From positions 3,348,001 through 3,412,000 of the forward strand of contig NZ_CP060496.1 in the NCBI RefSeq assembly GCF_014400405.1: a stretch of 64,000 bases of DNA. The letters are read 5' to 3'. The notes under the pieces were generated by a model that saw nothing but the letters and a program-made list of their open reading frames with translations, was not told the DNA's origin and searched no databases. The DNA is from Brachybacterium sp. Z12 (GTDB taxonomy: Bacteria > Actinomycetota > Actinomycetes > Actinomycetales > Dermabacteraceae). Below are positions 36,326 to 46,120 of this stretch, piece by piece; position 1 is the first letter of the stretch; each line of letters begins with the position of its first letter. Position numbers and translations under genes: made by a program.

Positions 36326-36733
36326 TTAGACGGACGAGCCCTCGGACGTCTCGCCGCTCGGTCTCGGACCGCTCTCCTCCGTCAGCGGCATCCCGGCGAG
36401 CTTGGCATCGGCCTCGTCCAGATCGATCAGGCTGGTGCCGGGGGCGAAGGCGTGACCGGAGTTCACCGCCGCCCTCGCGATGATCGTCGAGCCCACCGCC
36501 GCGGTGGCCAGCTGCAGCACGACGGCCACGGCCGCTTTCACCAGGTTGGCGGTGGTGGGCATGGTGAGCACGGCCCCGATGGTGACCAGGGCGATGCCCA
36601 GGCCGGCAGCCGTCCCGACGGCGGAGGCACGCATATAGGTGTCACGGAACTTCAGCAGTCCCACCCCGGCTCCGGCGAAGACGACCACGCCGGCGAGGAT
36701 CAGGACATACGCGATGACGGTCAGCACACTCAT
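36326..36733 (-). CDS. mnhG: Na+/H+ antiporter subunit G
   Basis: A small membrane subunit of the Mnh/Mrp cation-proton antiporter, 135 residues. Three hydrophobic segments (IAYVLILAGVVVFAGAGVGL, GTAAGLGIALVTIGAVL, LVKAAVAVVLQLATAAVGST) and the family motif LLKFRDTYMRASA. A longer acidic C-terminal tail than usual ends EGSSV. The start overlaps the mnhF stop (ATGA). It is the last gene of the operon. Confidence 0.88.
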   Translation of the reverse strand: MSVLTVIAYVLILAGVVVFAGAGVGLLKFRDTYMRASAVGTAAGLGIALVTIGAVLTMPTTANLVKAAVAVVLQLATAAVGSTIIARAAVNSGHAFAPGTSLIDLDEADAKLAGMPLTEESGPRPSGETSEGSSV

Positions 36734-36984
36734 CGTCGACCTCCCATCAGTCCCCGCGCGGAGACGGCCGCGAGGAACGAGACCAGCGTGGCGATCAGGA
36801 CGAGATCGAACGTGCCGAGGCGCTCCCACCGCGCTCCGATGAGCACCAGGATCCCCACCACACTGAAGGTGAGCAGATCCGCGGCGACGGCGCGATCGGC
36901 GGCGGTCGGTCCCGCGACGATCCGGTACACCGAGGCCAGCAGCACGGCGGCGATGCACACGATGGCGATGTCGAGAGGAGTCAT
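36730..36984 (-). CDS. mnhF: Na+/H+ antiporter subunit F
   Basis: An 84-residue subunit with three membrane segments. DIAIVCIAAVLLASVYRIVAGPTAADRAVAAD contains the family motif GPTAADRAVA; LVLIATLVSFLAAVSARGL closes the protein. ATGA overlaps are present with both the mnhE stop and the mnhG start. Confidence 0.9.
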   Translation of the reverse strand: MTPLDIAIVCIAAVLLASVYRIVAGPTAADRAVAADLLTFSVVGILVLIGARWERLGTFDLVLIATLVSFLAAVSARGLMGGRR

Positions 36985-37343
36985 GAGCGACCTCCGATCG
37001 TGATCGAGCGGGTCATCCGCTGATCCATGTCGTGCAGATCCGCCAGGGCGCTCTCGTCGTCCTCGTGGTACATCGAGTGGACCAGGATCTCGCGGAACCC
37101 GGTCCCTCCACCGAGCTGCCCGAGCGTCAGCGTGCCCGGGGTGAGCGTGATGAGGATGCTGATCATCACCACGTGCAGATCGCTGACCTCGCCCAGCTCC
37201 ATCCGGACCACCCGAGGAGTGGAGGCGTGCCCGGGGGTGAGCGAATCGCGCACCACGGCGAGCGAGGACACCACGATCTCCTTCGCGAACCACAGCGCGA
37301 AGCCGATCAGGCGGAACGGGAGGGTGAGCAGGGATGCGTTCAC
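36981..37343 (-). CDS. mnhE: Na+/H+ antiporter subunit E
   Basis: A 120-residue subunit. LPFRLIGFALWFAKEIVVSSLAVV, then VVMISILITLTPGTLTL, which is the conserved TPGT signature of MnhE, then a cytosolic part (ILVHSMYHEDDESALADL). The family usually has a longer N terminus with further membrane segments, so this is a short form. The GTG start at 37343 overlaps the mnhD stop. Confidence 0.88.
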   Translation of the reverse strand: MNASLLTLPFRLIGFALWFAKEIVVSSLAVVRDSLTPGHASTPRVVRMELGEVSDLHVVMISILITLTPGTLTLGQLGGGTGFREILVHSMYHEDDESALADLHDMDQRMTRSITIGGRS

Positions 37344-38843
37344 GGCAGCACCGCCTCGACGTACGCGGAGGTGTCGTACAGACCCGCCGCAGCGACCTCC
37401 GACAGGGACAGCAAGCCCTGGGCGCCGAGGCCGAGGGTCAGGGTGACGGCGGCGAGGGCGAGGGCGGGAGCGGTGAGGGCCAGAGGCGTCGCACGCGGCA
37501 GGACCGCCGTCGCCGACGGCTCCGCGGGCGCGGGGTGGCCCTTGATCGTCGGCGAGAAGACGCCGTTGAAGATCTTCAGCATCGACTGCAGAGTGATCAG
37601 CGAGACGAGCAGCGCGACCACCGCAGCAGCGATCTGTCCCGCCTCGAAGGTGGCGGTGATGAGGAGAACTTCGCGATGAAGCCGGAGAAGGGCGGCAGGC
37701 CCGCGAGGGACATCGCGGCGGCGCCGAAGGCGACCGCGAGCAACGGCTCCTTACCGATCCGGCCCTTGAGCTCCGAGAGCTTGTCGGTGCCGAACCGCTC
37801 CTCGATCGCGCCGGTGGACAGGAACAGGGAGGCCTTCACGATCATGTGGTGCAGCAGGTAGGCGATGCCGGCCGTGAGGCCGAACGGGGTGAACAGGGCG
37901 ACGCCCAGCAGGATGTAGCCGATCTGGCTGACCATGTGGAATGCCAGGATCGACCGCATCCGATCCTCGCCCACGGCTCCCAGCACACCGATCAGCATGG
38001 TGGCGCTGAACAGCAGGATCCCGATCCACAGGAACCGCTCGTCCCCCTCGAAGATCACCGCGTAGAGCCGGTAGATGGCGTAGATCGCGACCTTGGTGTG
38101 CAGGCCGGAGATCAGCGCTGTGATGGCTGGGGACGTCGAGGGGTAGGCCCGTGCCAGCCAGCCGTGCACGGGCACCACCGCGGCCTTCATCGACAGGGCG
38201 AAGAGACTCACCCCGGCGGCGGCGGCCACCAGCGGATCCTCGCTCGCCGCTCCCGCGAGCTCTCCGAGGTTCACGGTGCCGGCCGTGCCGTAGATCATCG
38301 CGACACCGGCCAGGAACAGGGTCGAGACGAACAGGTTGAACGTGACGTACAGGCGCGAACCGACCACCGAGGCGCGCGTCCCGCGCCCGCGTGCGGCCAG
38401 GACCAGCAGACCATAGGTCGGCAGCAGCATGACCTCGATGAACACGAACATGTTGAACACATCTGCGGTCAGCAGGGTACCGACGACGCCCGCCTGGAGC
38501 ACCATCACGAGCGGCGCGTAGAAGCGGTGACGGCCTGCATCGACCTGCAGCGCGAACAGCGTGCACACGAGGATGAGTCCGCCGGCGACAGTGAGCATCA
38601 AGGCGGAGAAGGCGTCGACCGCGAACGGGATCGCGATCCCGGGGATCCATCCGCCCACCTGGTGTGCATGCACGCTGCCGTCGGCGGTCTCGATCACGAG
38701 CAGGGTCGCCGCGACCAGCTGCGCGGTCTGCACCAGCAGCAGCACGACGACGGTCCAGGGCCGGCGTGTGCGTGCGAAGGCGGTGATGCCGGCGGCGAGG
38801 ATCGGGATCGCGACGAACAGGGGAGCGCGGCATCGAGCGTCAT
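37340..38843 (-). CDS. mnhD: Na+/H+ antiporter subunit D (frameshifted)
   Basis: A complex-I NuoN/NuoM-like ion-pumping membrane subunit, about 501 residues after repair. Key stretches: ADVFNMFVFIEVMLLPTYGL (with the conserved Glu), LSMKAAVVPVHGWLARAYPS (with the Lys and the HGWLARAYPS motif), GLHTKVAIYAIYRL, and LLHHMIVKASLFLSTGAIEE. The N terminus MTLDAALP joins LFVAIPILAAGI at a C4 run near 38818, and a second break near 37665 leads into LITATFEAGQIAAAVVALLV. ATGA overlaps on both sides. Confidence 0.88.
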
Positions 38844-39265
38844 CGGTCAGCCCCCTGACGCTCGTCCGCGGAATAGGGGTCGGTGTCCCCTACCGGGACG
38901 CCGAACTCGCCGTAGCGATCCTCGAGGGTGCCGACGGGAGCGGCGCTCTCGTCGGTCCCCTCCTCCGGGGCGTCCTCGTCCTTCGGCCCGGTCACCGCGA
39001 GGACCAGCAGGTAGATGGTGATCGCGAAGGCGATCACGATCGCCGTGAGCACGAACGCCTGAGGCAGGGGGTCGGCGGTCACGGAGGGGTCGAGATCCGA
39101 TCCGAGCGGCTCGTCACGGCGGAGGGTGCCGCCGGCGCTGAAGAGCAGCAGGTTGCAGGCATGACCGAGCAGCACGAAGCCGAGGATCACGCGCAGTCGG
39201 TCGCGCTGGAGCATGAGGTAGACGGAGCCGCCGAACAGGACACCGATCACTAGGGCGAGGATCAT
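38840..39265 (-). CDS. mnhC: Na+/H+ antiporter subunit C
   Basis: A NuoK-like subunit of 141 residues. Three membrane segments; GVLFGGSVYLMLQRDRLRVILGFVLLGHACNLLLF and PLPQAFVLTAIVIAFAITIY are highly typical. An acidic C-terminal tail extends past the fold. It overlaps mnhA upstream and mnhD downstream by four bases each. Confidence 0.9.
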   Translation of the reverse strand: MILALVIGVLFGGSVYLMLQRDRLRVILGFVLLGHACNLLLFSAGGTLRRDEPLGSDLDPSVTADPLPQAFVLTAIVIAFAITIYLLVLAVTGPKDEDAPEEGTDESAAPVGTLEDRYGEFGVPVGDTDPYSADERQGADR

Positions 39266-42132
39266 CGCGTTCCACCTCCTTCTGTCGCGATCGATGCTTC
39301 CTGAACGTTCTCTGCGGCGGTGACGCTGTCCTCCGGCGCCGTGCTCCCCGCCGGCGGAGGATCGTCCTCGGGCCGCGGTCTGCGGCCCGTCCCGTCGTCC
39401 GGGGTGGAGACGCCCAGGCGGTTGATCGCGGCGAGGATGACCCCGAGCACCGCGAAGTACACGCCGAGGTCGAAGACCAGCGCCGTGGTGAAGTGGTATC
39501 CGAGGATGTCGACGTGCAGAGCACGCAGGAACGAGCCGTCGAACAGACCGATCAGGCCCGTACCCGCGGCGACGACCATGCCCAGCCCCGCGATCGCCAG
39601 GTAGGGACGCTGGACGCGCGGGACGTCATCGGTCGGCGCGGACAGGTAGGAGAGCACCACCGCGCCGGCGCCGAGCAGCGCCGCGATGAAGCCGCCGCCG
39701 GGGGCGGTGTGCCCCCGCAGCAGCATGAACAGGGAGGCGACGATCATCACCGGCACCAGCACGCGACCGAGCAGCCGCAGATAGTCGGCATTGCCGAAGG
39801 GGTTGGCGAGTGCGGGCGAGGCGGGCGCCGGCCGCTTCCGCTCGACGAGCGGGCGGGCGTCCAGCAGTGCCGCGACGGCCACCGAGCCGATCGCGAGCAC
39901 CACCAGCTCGCCGAGCGTGTCCAGGGCACGGAAGTCGACCAGGATCACGTTGACGATGTTCGTGCCGCCGGTGAGCTCCTCGGCACTGCCCATCATGTAC
40001 TCGCCGACGTCCGACAGCCCCCGGTGACCGGTGAACACGAGGGTCGCCGCCGTCGCAGCGGCCCCGGTGAACACCGCCGCGACCACCGCAGCGAGGCGCC
40101 GTCGGGCGTCCTCCTTCGGGAACCTCCAGGACATCCGGCGCAGCACCAGCACCATCACCACGACGGTGAGCACCTCGACCAGCAGCTGGGTCAGCGCGAC
40201 GTCGGAGGCGCCGAGAGTGAAGAACGTGAGCACCACGGTGAACCCGACGATGCCGCTGGCGATCACACCGCCCAGCCGGGTGCGGGAGCGGACGATGGCG
40301 ACCACGCCCGCCACGACGAGCACCAGCAGGATCCCGTCGAGGAAGGTCGAGGAGCTGTACTCTCCCACGCCCTGCCACAGCAGCGGCGTGGTCAGGGCGG
40401 CGGCGCCGATGATCACGAAGGGGATCGCGAGCTGTCCCGCGGTGGAGTCGAACCGGGTCAGGTCTCCGACCCGGTGGCCGAACGAGATGATCCTGTCGTG
40501 GATCCCCTGGACCACGCCGACGCCGGTCACCGGGGCGACCCACTCGGCCGGCGCCTGGGCTCCGGACGCTGAGCGGGCTCTGTCGCGACGACCCATCAGC
40601 ACGGCGATCGCCAGACCGGCGGCGATCGCGAGGATCGAGAGCACGAGCGGGATGTTCACGCCGTGCCACAGGGCCAGGTGACCGACCTCCGTCGGCGCGA
40701 CGCCCGCCGCGACAGCCGCTGCGGGAACCGCGACGGGGTCGAGGATCCCCACGATCGGACCGAGCACCAGACCGGTGAGGGCCGTGGCGCTGACGGCCAC
40801 GGACATCGCGGCGGCATAGCGCCAGGGCTTGACCCCGTCCATCGCCGGGCCGGGCAGGGTGGGCAGGACGAGGCGAGCGCTGTACGCGACGGTGAACACC
40901 GTCGCGGCGGCGGCGAGCAGCGCCAGCAGCCATCCGCTCCCCCACGGCGAATGCAGCAGCGACTCGAAGATCAGCTCCTTGCTCACGAACCCGACCAGGG
41001 GGACGATCCCGGCCATGCTCGCGGCGGCCAGCACCAGCATGACCGCATCCCAGCGCAGCACGCGCCACAGCCCGCTCAGCTCGTGGAGGTCACGGGTGCC
41101 GGTGCGCTTCTCGATCAGGCCCACGCCCATGAACAGGGAGGACTTGAACAGCGCATGTGCGATGACATGGACCGAGGCCGCGAGCATCGCCACCTCGGTG
41201 CCTACGCCGATCGCCGCGACCAGCAGCCCCAGCTGGCTCACGGTCGAGTAGGCGAGCAGGGACTTCAGGTCACGCCGGGTCACGGCCAGCACGGCGCCCA
41301 GGGCGGCGGTCAGCAGACCGATCGAGACCAGCAACGCGGGCCATATCGCCGCATGCGAGGCGGCGGGCGAGAACAGCATCAGCAGGTAGATGCCGGCCTT
41401 CACCATCGCTGCGGCGTGGAGATAGGCGCTGACCGGGGCCGGGGCGACCATCGCGTCAGGCAGCCAGCTGTGGAACGGGAACTGCGCCGACTTGGTCATC
41501 GCCGCCACCGCGACCAGCGCGGCGACGGCCGTGGCGAACCCGGCATCCGAGGACCAGGCGGGGTCGGCGAGCGCGGCGCTGAGCTGCACCGTCCCGGTGC
41601 GCACGATGATCAAGCACACGGCGCCGAGCAGGCACAGTCCGCCCGCGACGGTGACCAGCAATGTACGGGTGGCCGCCGGACCCGCATGCGGACCGGAGCG
41701 CAGGATCAGCAGGTAGGAGCACAGCGTGGTGAGCTCCCAGGCCACGTAGAGCAGCAGGAGGTCGTCAGCGAGCACCAGGGTGAGCATGGCGGCGGCGAAG
41801 GCCGTCATCAGCAGGTAGAAGCCCGGCGAGCGGGGCGCTCTGAGGTACGAGCTCGAGTAGATCAGCACGACCGCGCCGATGACGAGGATCAGCAGGACGA
41901 ACAGGAAGGCGAGTCCATCCATCCTCAGCCTCAGCGCCACGTCCAGAACGGGGATCCACGGGACCGTCTGGCTCACGTCGCCGGCATCGAGGCGCAGTCC
42001 CACCAGGATGCCCAGCGGGAACAGCATGCCCAGGGCGAGCGGCCACCCGGCGTAGCGGCCGAAGAGTCGCACGAGGACCGGAGCGAGCGGCACCAGGATC
42101 CAGGCGGAGGCGACGGCCAGCACGAGGCTCAT
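39262..42132 (-). CDS. mnhA: Na+/H+ antiporter subunit A fused to subunit B
   Basis: The large subunit of 956 residues and first gene of a complete Mnh operon (A/B, C, D, E, F, G). Residues 1 to about 750 are NuoL-like MnhA: LRMDGLAFLFVLLILVIGAVV, LLLYVAWELTTLCSYLLI, MTKSAQFPFHSWLPDAMVAP and HVIAHALFKSSLFMGVG. The last 170 or so residues (LLGRVLVPVMIVASLFMLLRGHTAPGGGFIAALLGAGA) are the MnhB domain, fused as is common in actinobacteria, which explains the absence of a separate mnhB. The complex exports Na+ (or K+) in exchange for H+ and supports salt and alkaline tolerance. ATG 42132 follows GGAG. Confidence 0.92.
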   Translation of the reverse strand: MSLVLAVASAWILVPLAPVLVRLFGRYAGWPLALGMLFPLGILVGLRLDAGDVSQTVPWIPVLDVALRLRMDGLAFLFVLLILVIGAVVLIYSSSYLRAPRSPGFYLLMTAFAAAMLTLVLADDLLLLYVAWELTTLCSYLLILRSGPHAGPAATRTLLVTVAGGLCLLGAVCLIIVRTGTVQLSAALADPAWSSDAGFATAVAALVAVAAMTKSAQFPFHSWLPDAMVAPAPVSAYLHAAAMVKAGIYLLMLFSPAASHAAIWPALLVSIGLLTAALGAVLAVTRRDLKSLLAYSTVSQLGLLVAAIGVGTEVAMLAASVHVIAHALFKSSLFMGVGLIEKRTGTRDLHELSGLWRVLRWDAVMLVLAAASMAGIVPLVGFVSKELIFESLLHSPWGSGWLLALLAAAATVFTVAYSARLVLPTLPGPAMDGVKPWRYAAAMSVAVSATALTGLVLGPIVGILDPVAVPAAAVAAGVAPTEVGHLALWHGVNIPLVLSILAIAAGLAIAVLMGRRDRARSASGAQAPAEWVAPVTGVGVVQGIHDRIISFGHRVGDLTRFDSTAGQLAIPFVIIGAAALTTPLLWQGVGEYSSSTFLDGILLVLVVAGVVAIVRSRTRLGGVIASGIVGFTVVLTFFTLGASDVALTQLLVEVLTVVVMVLVLRRMSWRFPKEDARRRLAAVVAAVFTGAAATAATLVFTGHRGLSDVGEYMMGSAEELTGGTNIVNVILVDFRALDTLGELVVLAIGSVAVAALLDARPLVERKRPAPASPALANPFGNADYLRLLGRVLVPVMIVASLFMLLRGHTAPGGGFIAALLGAGAVVLSYLSAPTDDVPRVQRPYLAIAGLGMVVAAGTGLIGLFDGSFLRALHVDILGYHFTTALVFDLGVYFAVLGVILAAINRLGVSTPDDGTGRRPRPEDDPPPAGSTAPEDSVTAAENVQEASIATEGGGTR

Positions 42133-42373
42133 GCACACTCCGCTCGTGCAGGGAGGCCCGCCCTCATCGCGTCGGTGTGCCTTCGTGGGGCCAGAGGTGT
42201 CGGTCCGGTCATCGCGTCACTCCGTTGTCGGCTGGTCGGGTGGGCAGAGTTCTAGCCTCTGCCGACCAGACTTCCCGGCGCACCGTCGACAGATCCGGGA
42301 GCCGGACCGCCGTCGGTGCAGACTAGCAGGATTCCCCGGGATGCCCGGACGCGCGTCCGGACGCAGGGCCTCC

Positions 42374-42787
42374 TCAAAAGCGCGTCGGCGCGACGAAGCC
42401 CTCGGGCTTGACCAGCACCACCGGCACCGGCGCCTCGATCGCGACGCGCTGGGAGGTGGAGCCCAGCAGGATCTTCCCCAGCGGGGTGCGCTTGCGTATG
42501 CCGAGCACCACGAGGCAGACGTCGTCGTGCTCGACCGCGTCGAGGATGTCGTCGGCCGGATCATCGCGCTTGGGGACGGTGCGCAGCTCATGGGCCAGCC
42601 CCGTCTCCGCGAGGCGCTCGTCGAGCGGACGAAGATCGGTCACTCCGCGCGCCTTTCGGGGATCGGGGGCGCGCTCGGACGCGAGCACCAGCAGCGAGGA
42701 GCCGCGGCGCCGCGCCTCGGCGACCGCGAAGTCGAACGCCGCCTCGCTGGTGGCGCTGGGGACGTAGGCCAGCAGGATGGTGGTCAT
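42374..42787 (-). CDS. Universal stress protein (UspA family)
   Basis: A 137-residue Usp-domain protein of the ATP-binding type. TILLAYVPSATSEAAFDFAV starts the fold, LVVLGIRKRTPLGKILLGSTSQRV contains the G-X2-G-X9-G(S/T) nucleotide loop, and APVPVVLVKPE ends it. It follows the APC permease gene by 45 bp in the same direction; permease-UspA pairs are common and the Usp may modulate transport. GGGAGA precedes ATG 42787. Confidence 0.87.
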   Translation of the reverse strand: MTTILLAYVPSATSEAAFDFAVAEARRRGSSLLVLASERAPDPRKARGVTDLRPLDERLAETGLAHELRTVPKRDDPADDILDAVEHDDVCLVVLGIRKRTPLGKILLGSTSQRVAIEAPVPVVLVKPEGFVAPTRF

Positions 42788-42832
42788 GGGGTCTCCCTCG
42801 ATGGAGCGGGATCGGATGAGGAGCGGCCGAGC

Positions 42833-44293
42833 TCAGGGCCGGCCGAGGTCGTCGGGGTGGCGGAACCGGGTGCGACGGGCCTTGATGGCGCTGTTGTAGA
42901 ACCAGGTGATCACGTACAGCAGCAGGCCGATCGCGAGCAGACCACCTGCGATCGCGTAGTTCTCCATGGGCTGAGCGAGCGGGGTGACCAGCGCGAAGGA
43001 GGTGATCGCGCCGATCACCGGCAGCACCGTCGGGGTGCGGAAGTGCCGTACATCGACCTTGTCGCGGCGCAGCATCAGCACCGAGATGTTCACCAGACCG
43101 AACACTGCCAGCAGCAGCAGCGCGGTGGTGCCACCGAGCGCGCCGATGGTCTGCTCAGCGAGGACGAAGCGGACGCTGAGCACGAGCGCGAAGGCCAGCA
43201 CCGTGGAGAACACGACGCCCGCCCACGGGGTGCGGCGCTCGCGCAGCACCCCGCGCAGGAAGCCGGGCAGCACGCCCTGCTTGGACATGCCGTACAGCAG
43301 GCGCGAGGCCATCATCATGTTGATCAGCACGGTGTTGGCGACCGCGAAGATCGAGATGAACGCGAAGATCGTGTCGATCGGTATGCCGGGGGCACCCACC
43401 TCGACCACCGTCAGCAGCGGGGTGCTCGCCTCGGTGAGCTGACCGATCGGGACCACGGCCACGGCGATCACGGAGATCAGCACGTAGACCAGCCCGGTGA
43501 TGGAGAGGCCGCCGATCAGGGCCTTCGGGAAGTTCTTCACCGGATCGACGGTCTCCTCAGCCATGTTCACCGAGTCCTCGAAGCCCACCATCGAGAAGAA
43601 CGCGAGCGCCGTCGCGCCGATGATCGCCATGAACAGGCTCTTGTCCCCCGCCGTCTCGAACAGGATCACGCGGGAGAAGTCCGCCTTGCCCTGGCCGATC
43701 GCGAAGAATCCCACCAGCACCACGAGCATCAGACCGGTCAGCTCGATGAGGGTGAGCACCACGTTGGCCTTCACCGACTCCGAGACGCCGTACATGTTGA
43801 TGCAGGCGACCAGGGCCAGGAACACCAGCGCGATGATCGTGGCCGTCCCGAAGGAGGCATCGCCCAGGCTCTCCTCCAGCTGGAAGGCCTTCAGCACGTT
43901 CTCTGCCAGGAAGATGGAGCTGGTCGACGCCGAGGTGATGCCCGAGGAGAGCACCGCGAAGGTCACCATGAAGGTGACGAAGTGGATGCCGAAGGCCTTG
44001 TGCACGTACAGCGCCGCCCCGGCCGCCTGCGGGTACTTGGTGACCATCTCGACGTAGGACAGCGCCGAGACCATCGCGACGGCGAAGGCGATGATGATCG
44101 GCAGCCAGCCGGCGCCGCCGACCTCGCCCGCGACCTTGCCGGTCAGTGCGTACACGCCGGTGCCGAGGATGTCGCCGACGATGAACAGCAGCAGCAGCTT
44201 GGGCGTGATCGCCTTCTTCAGCTCCGGCTGGTCGATGCTCGGGCCGCCGGCGTCGGCGGCCGGCTCGGGGGCGGTCGGGGTCGACTCGCTCAT
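42833..44293 (-). CDS. APC-family amino acid/polyamine permease
   Basis: A 12-helix secondary transporter of 486 residues. The first helix carries the substrate-binding unwound motif VGDILGTGVYALTG, and FFSMVGFEDSVNMAEETVDPVKNFPKAL is the conserved helix-6 and loop-6 region of APC permeases. Substrate not assignable from sequence. ATG 44293 has GGAGG upstream. It is probably co-transcribed with the downstream UspA gene. Confidence 0.88.
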   Translation of the reverse strand: MSESTPTAPEPAADAGGPSIDQPELKKAITPKLLLLFIVGDILGTGVYALTGKVAGEVGGAGWLPIIIAFAVAMVSALSYVEMVTKYPQAAGAALYVHKAFGIHFVTFMVTFAVLSSGITSASTSSIFLAENVLKAFQLEESLGDASFGTATIIALVFLALVACINMYGVSESVKANVVLTLIELTGLMLVVLVGFFAIGQGKADFSRVILFETAGDKSLFMAIIGATALAFFSMVGFEDSVNMAEETVDPVKNFPKALIGGLSITGLVYVLISVIAVAVVPIGQLTEASTPLLTVVEVGAPGIPIDTIFAFISIFAVANTVLINMMMASRLLYGMSKQGVLPGFLRGVLRERRTPWAGVVFSTVLAFALVLSVRFVLAEQTIGALGGTTALLLLAVFGLVNISVLMLRRDKVDVRHFRTPTVLPVIGAITSFALVTPLAQPMENYAIAGGLLAIGLLLYVITWFYNSAIKARRTRFRHPDDLGRP

Positions 44294-44388
44294 GGGGTCC
44301 TCCAGGGGAGAGTGCGGAGCCGGCGGCGGGGACGCCCGGGGCCGACGGATGGCCCGGACGGGGAACCCCGCACAACGGTGCAGGCACT

Positions 44389-46014
44389 CTACTCCTCGGT
44401 GACCGTGCTCACAGCCGGAGGGTCGCCGGCGCCGACCAGCGTCTCCGACGTCCTCTCGTCGGTCTCCTCGTCGGCCTCATCGGCCTCGGAGCTGTGGGAG
44501 TCCAGGCGCAGGGTCTGCACCCACTGGCGCGAGGCGTCGGAGCTGATCGCCATCACGCCCAGGGCGGAGGCTCCCGCCCCCACCAGCAGCGCGTGGGAGA
44601 CCTCGCCGCTCATCGACGTGGCCACGGCCAGACGCGCGAAGGCATCGGCGGTGAACAGGGCCATCAGCGCGATGCGTGCCCAGCGGCTGCGGCGCAGCAC
44701 CCCGATCTGGAGCACCAGCAGGCCGGCTGCGAAGGCGGTGGCGAGGGCGATCTCCTCCGGGGCCGGCAGCACCAGCGCCAGGTCCGGGAACAGGGCCGGC
44801 AGATCCGTGCCGGTGAGCATCGACACCCACTGCACCCCCACCAGCACCGCCTGCAGCAGCACCAGCAGACCGGTGAAGACCACGGTGGGCGGCGGCAGAT
44901 GGTGATCGGAGGCGCGGGCGATCACCTCGTGGAAGTCATCGACCGTCTCCTGCCACTGGGCGGTCAGCTCGTCGGCGACGTCGGTGCGCCTGCCCGCCGG
45001 TGCCCCCAGGCGGGCCGCGGTCAGAGCCGACTGGGTCGCGGCGCGGGCACGGGACTTCATCACCGAGGTGCCGGTGGGGCGGTGGCGGGCCAGCATCATG
45101 GCGCTCGCCCCGTCGGAGCGCGCTGCCGCGCCCTCCACGTCGAGCACCGGCAGGTCGCCGTCGGTGCGGATCCGGTCCCCCTGGCCGTTGCGGTGGTGGT
45201 AGGCGGCGGAGAACTCCTCGATCACCTCCACCTCGATCTGCGGGTCCGCGTAGCGCACCGTGTCGATGACGTAGTCGCGCTCGACGTCGATGTTCTCGTC
45301 GATGCGGTGGGTGATCTGCAGGGTGAAGAAGGAGAAGCCGACGGCGCGGTCATAGGTGCCCGCGGCGAGCCAGTCCGCGCGGTATCCGCCCGGCAGCACG
45401 AAGTCCTTCGGCATCCGCCAGAAGCGCACGTGATGGCGCTTCGTGGTGGTGCCGCCCACCTCCTGCTGATACGTGAAGTCGTGGCGCCGGCCCATCAGGT
45501 ACAGGTCCGAGACGGGCGCGGCCGGATAGGAGCGGCGCAGCAGCGTCGAGCGCACCATCGACCAGGCCGAGGAGAGGGTCCGCTCCTCGGCGAGCACCCA
45601 GCCTGCCCGGCGCATCGCCACGTGCAGGTCCCGCTCGGAGCCGTCGAAGGCCAGATTGATCGGATCCGAGAGCACCCCCTCGGTGGTGCGGGTGCGGCCG
45701 AAGAAATAGTCCGGCAGGTAGATCCAGGTCATCAGCTGATGCAGGCGCGGCAGCGTGATGTAGGTCAGCAGCACCCAGAACCCCAGCAGGTACAGCAGCC
45801 GCACCGGGGTCAGGGAGACGCCCTCGACCAGGTACAGCAGCGCCAGCCAGAGGGACACCACCACGCCCGCGGCGATGAACAGGTTGTCCAGCAGCGCGTA
45901 CAGCTCGAACCGGGGACCGGCCGGGGTGTGCCCGCGCGGATGGTCGTAGACGGGGCGCTCCCGCGGGACCGGACGGTCCAGCGGGATCAGGCGTGAGGCG
46001 CGCGCCGGGGTCAT
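44389..46014 (-). CDS. LssY C-terminal-domain membrane protein
   Basis: A membrane protein of about 541 residues. Two N-terminal helices (LFIAAGVVVSLWLALLYLVEG, LLYLLGFWVLLTYI), then a soluble region DPINLAFDGSERDLHVAMRRAGWVLAEERTL ... SDLYLMGRRHDFTYQQEVGG ... KRHHVRFWRMP matching the LssY_C domain (found near type I secretion LssXYZ genes and in PAP2 proteins; function unknown), and four or five C-terminal helices. ATG 46014 overlaps the stop of a short leaderless ORF (ATGA). Divergent from the aldo-keto reductase gene through a shared promoter. Confidence 0.75.
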   Translation of the reverse strand: MTPARASRLIPLDRPVPRERPVYDHPRGHTPAGPRFELYALLDNLFIAAGVVVSLWLALLYLVEGVSLTPVRLLYLLGFWVLLTYITLPRLHQLMTWIYLPDYFFGRTRTTEGVLSDPINLAFDGSERDLHVAMRRAGWVLAEERTLSSAWSMVRSTLLRRSYPAAPVSDLYLMGRRHDFTYQQEVGGTTTKRHHVRFWRMPKDFVLPGGYRADWLAAGTYDRAVGFSFFTLQITHRIDENIDVERDYVIDTVRYADPQIEVEVIEEFSAAYHHRNGQGDRIRTDGDLPVLDVEGAAARSDGASAMMLARHRPTGTSVMKSRARAATQSALTAARLGAPAGRRTDVADELTAQWQETVDDFHEVIARASDHHLPPPTVVFTGLLVLLQAVLVGVQWVSMLTGTDLPALFPDLALVLPAPEEIALATAFAAGLLVLQIGVLRRSRWARIALMALFTADAFARLAVATSMSGEVSHALLVGAGASALGVMAISSDASRQWVQTLRLDSHSSEADEADEETDERTSETLVGAGDPPAVSTVTEE

Positions 46015-46073
46015 CGGGGCGCACCGGTCCGCGTCGGCGTCCACGGGGCGGTCCCCGTGCTCCACGAGCTCAT
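46011..46073 (-). CDS. 20-codon leaderless ORF coupled to the LssY-C gene
   Basis: ATG 46073 lies 6 bases after the leftward -10 box TACGAT. The frame encodes 20 residues (MSSWSTGTAPW...) and its TGA overlaps the ATG of the LssY-C gene at 46014. It is either a translated leader that hands ribosomes on, or the true N terminus of the LssY-C protein separated by a lost base. Confidence 0.4.
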   Translation of the reverse strand: MSSWSTGTAPWTPTRTGAPR

Positions 46074-46079
46074 GGGCCC

Positions 46080-46089
46080 ATCGTAAGGT
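46080..46089. promoter_or_regulatory. Overlapping divergent -10 boxes
   Basis: Leftward TACGAT (complement of 46080-46085) and rightward TAAGGT (46084-46089) share two base pairs. They serve the LssY-C side (start codon 6 bases away) and the aldo-keto reductase side (start 31 bases away with AGGAGG). Confidence 0.5.
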
Positions 46090-46120
46090 TGAGCGGTCCG
46101 CGACTTCCCAGGAGGAACCC

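Noticed and set aside
40663-42255. A 530-codon rightward open frame opposite mnhA
   Set aside because: Low-complexity His/Gln/Arg/Gly product without domains, antisense to a well-supported antiporter gene.
42131-44905. A 924-codon rightward open frame spanning several leftward genes
   Set aside because: It crosses the UspA, APC and LssY-C genes antisense, with no start signal or domain.
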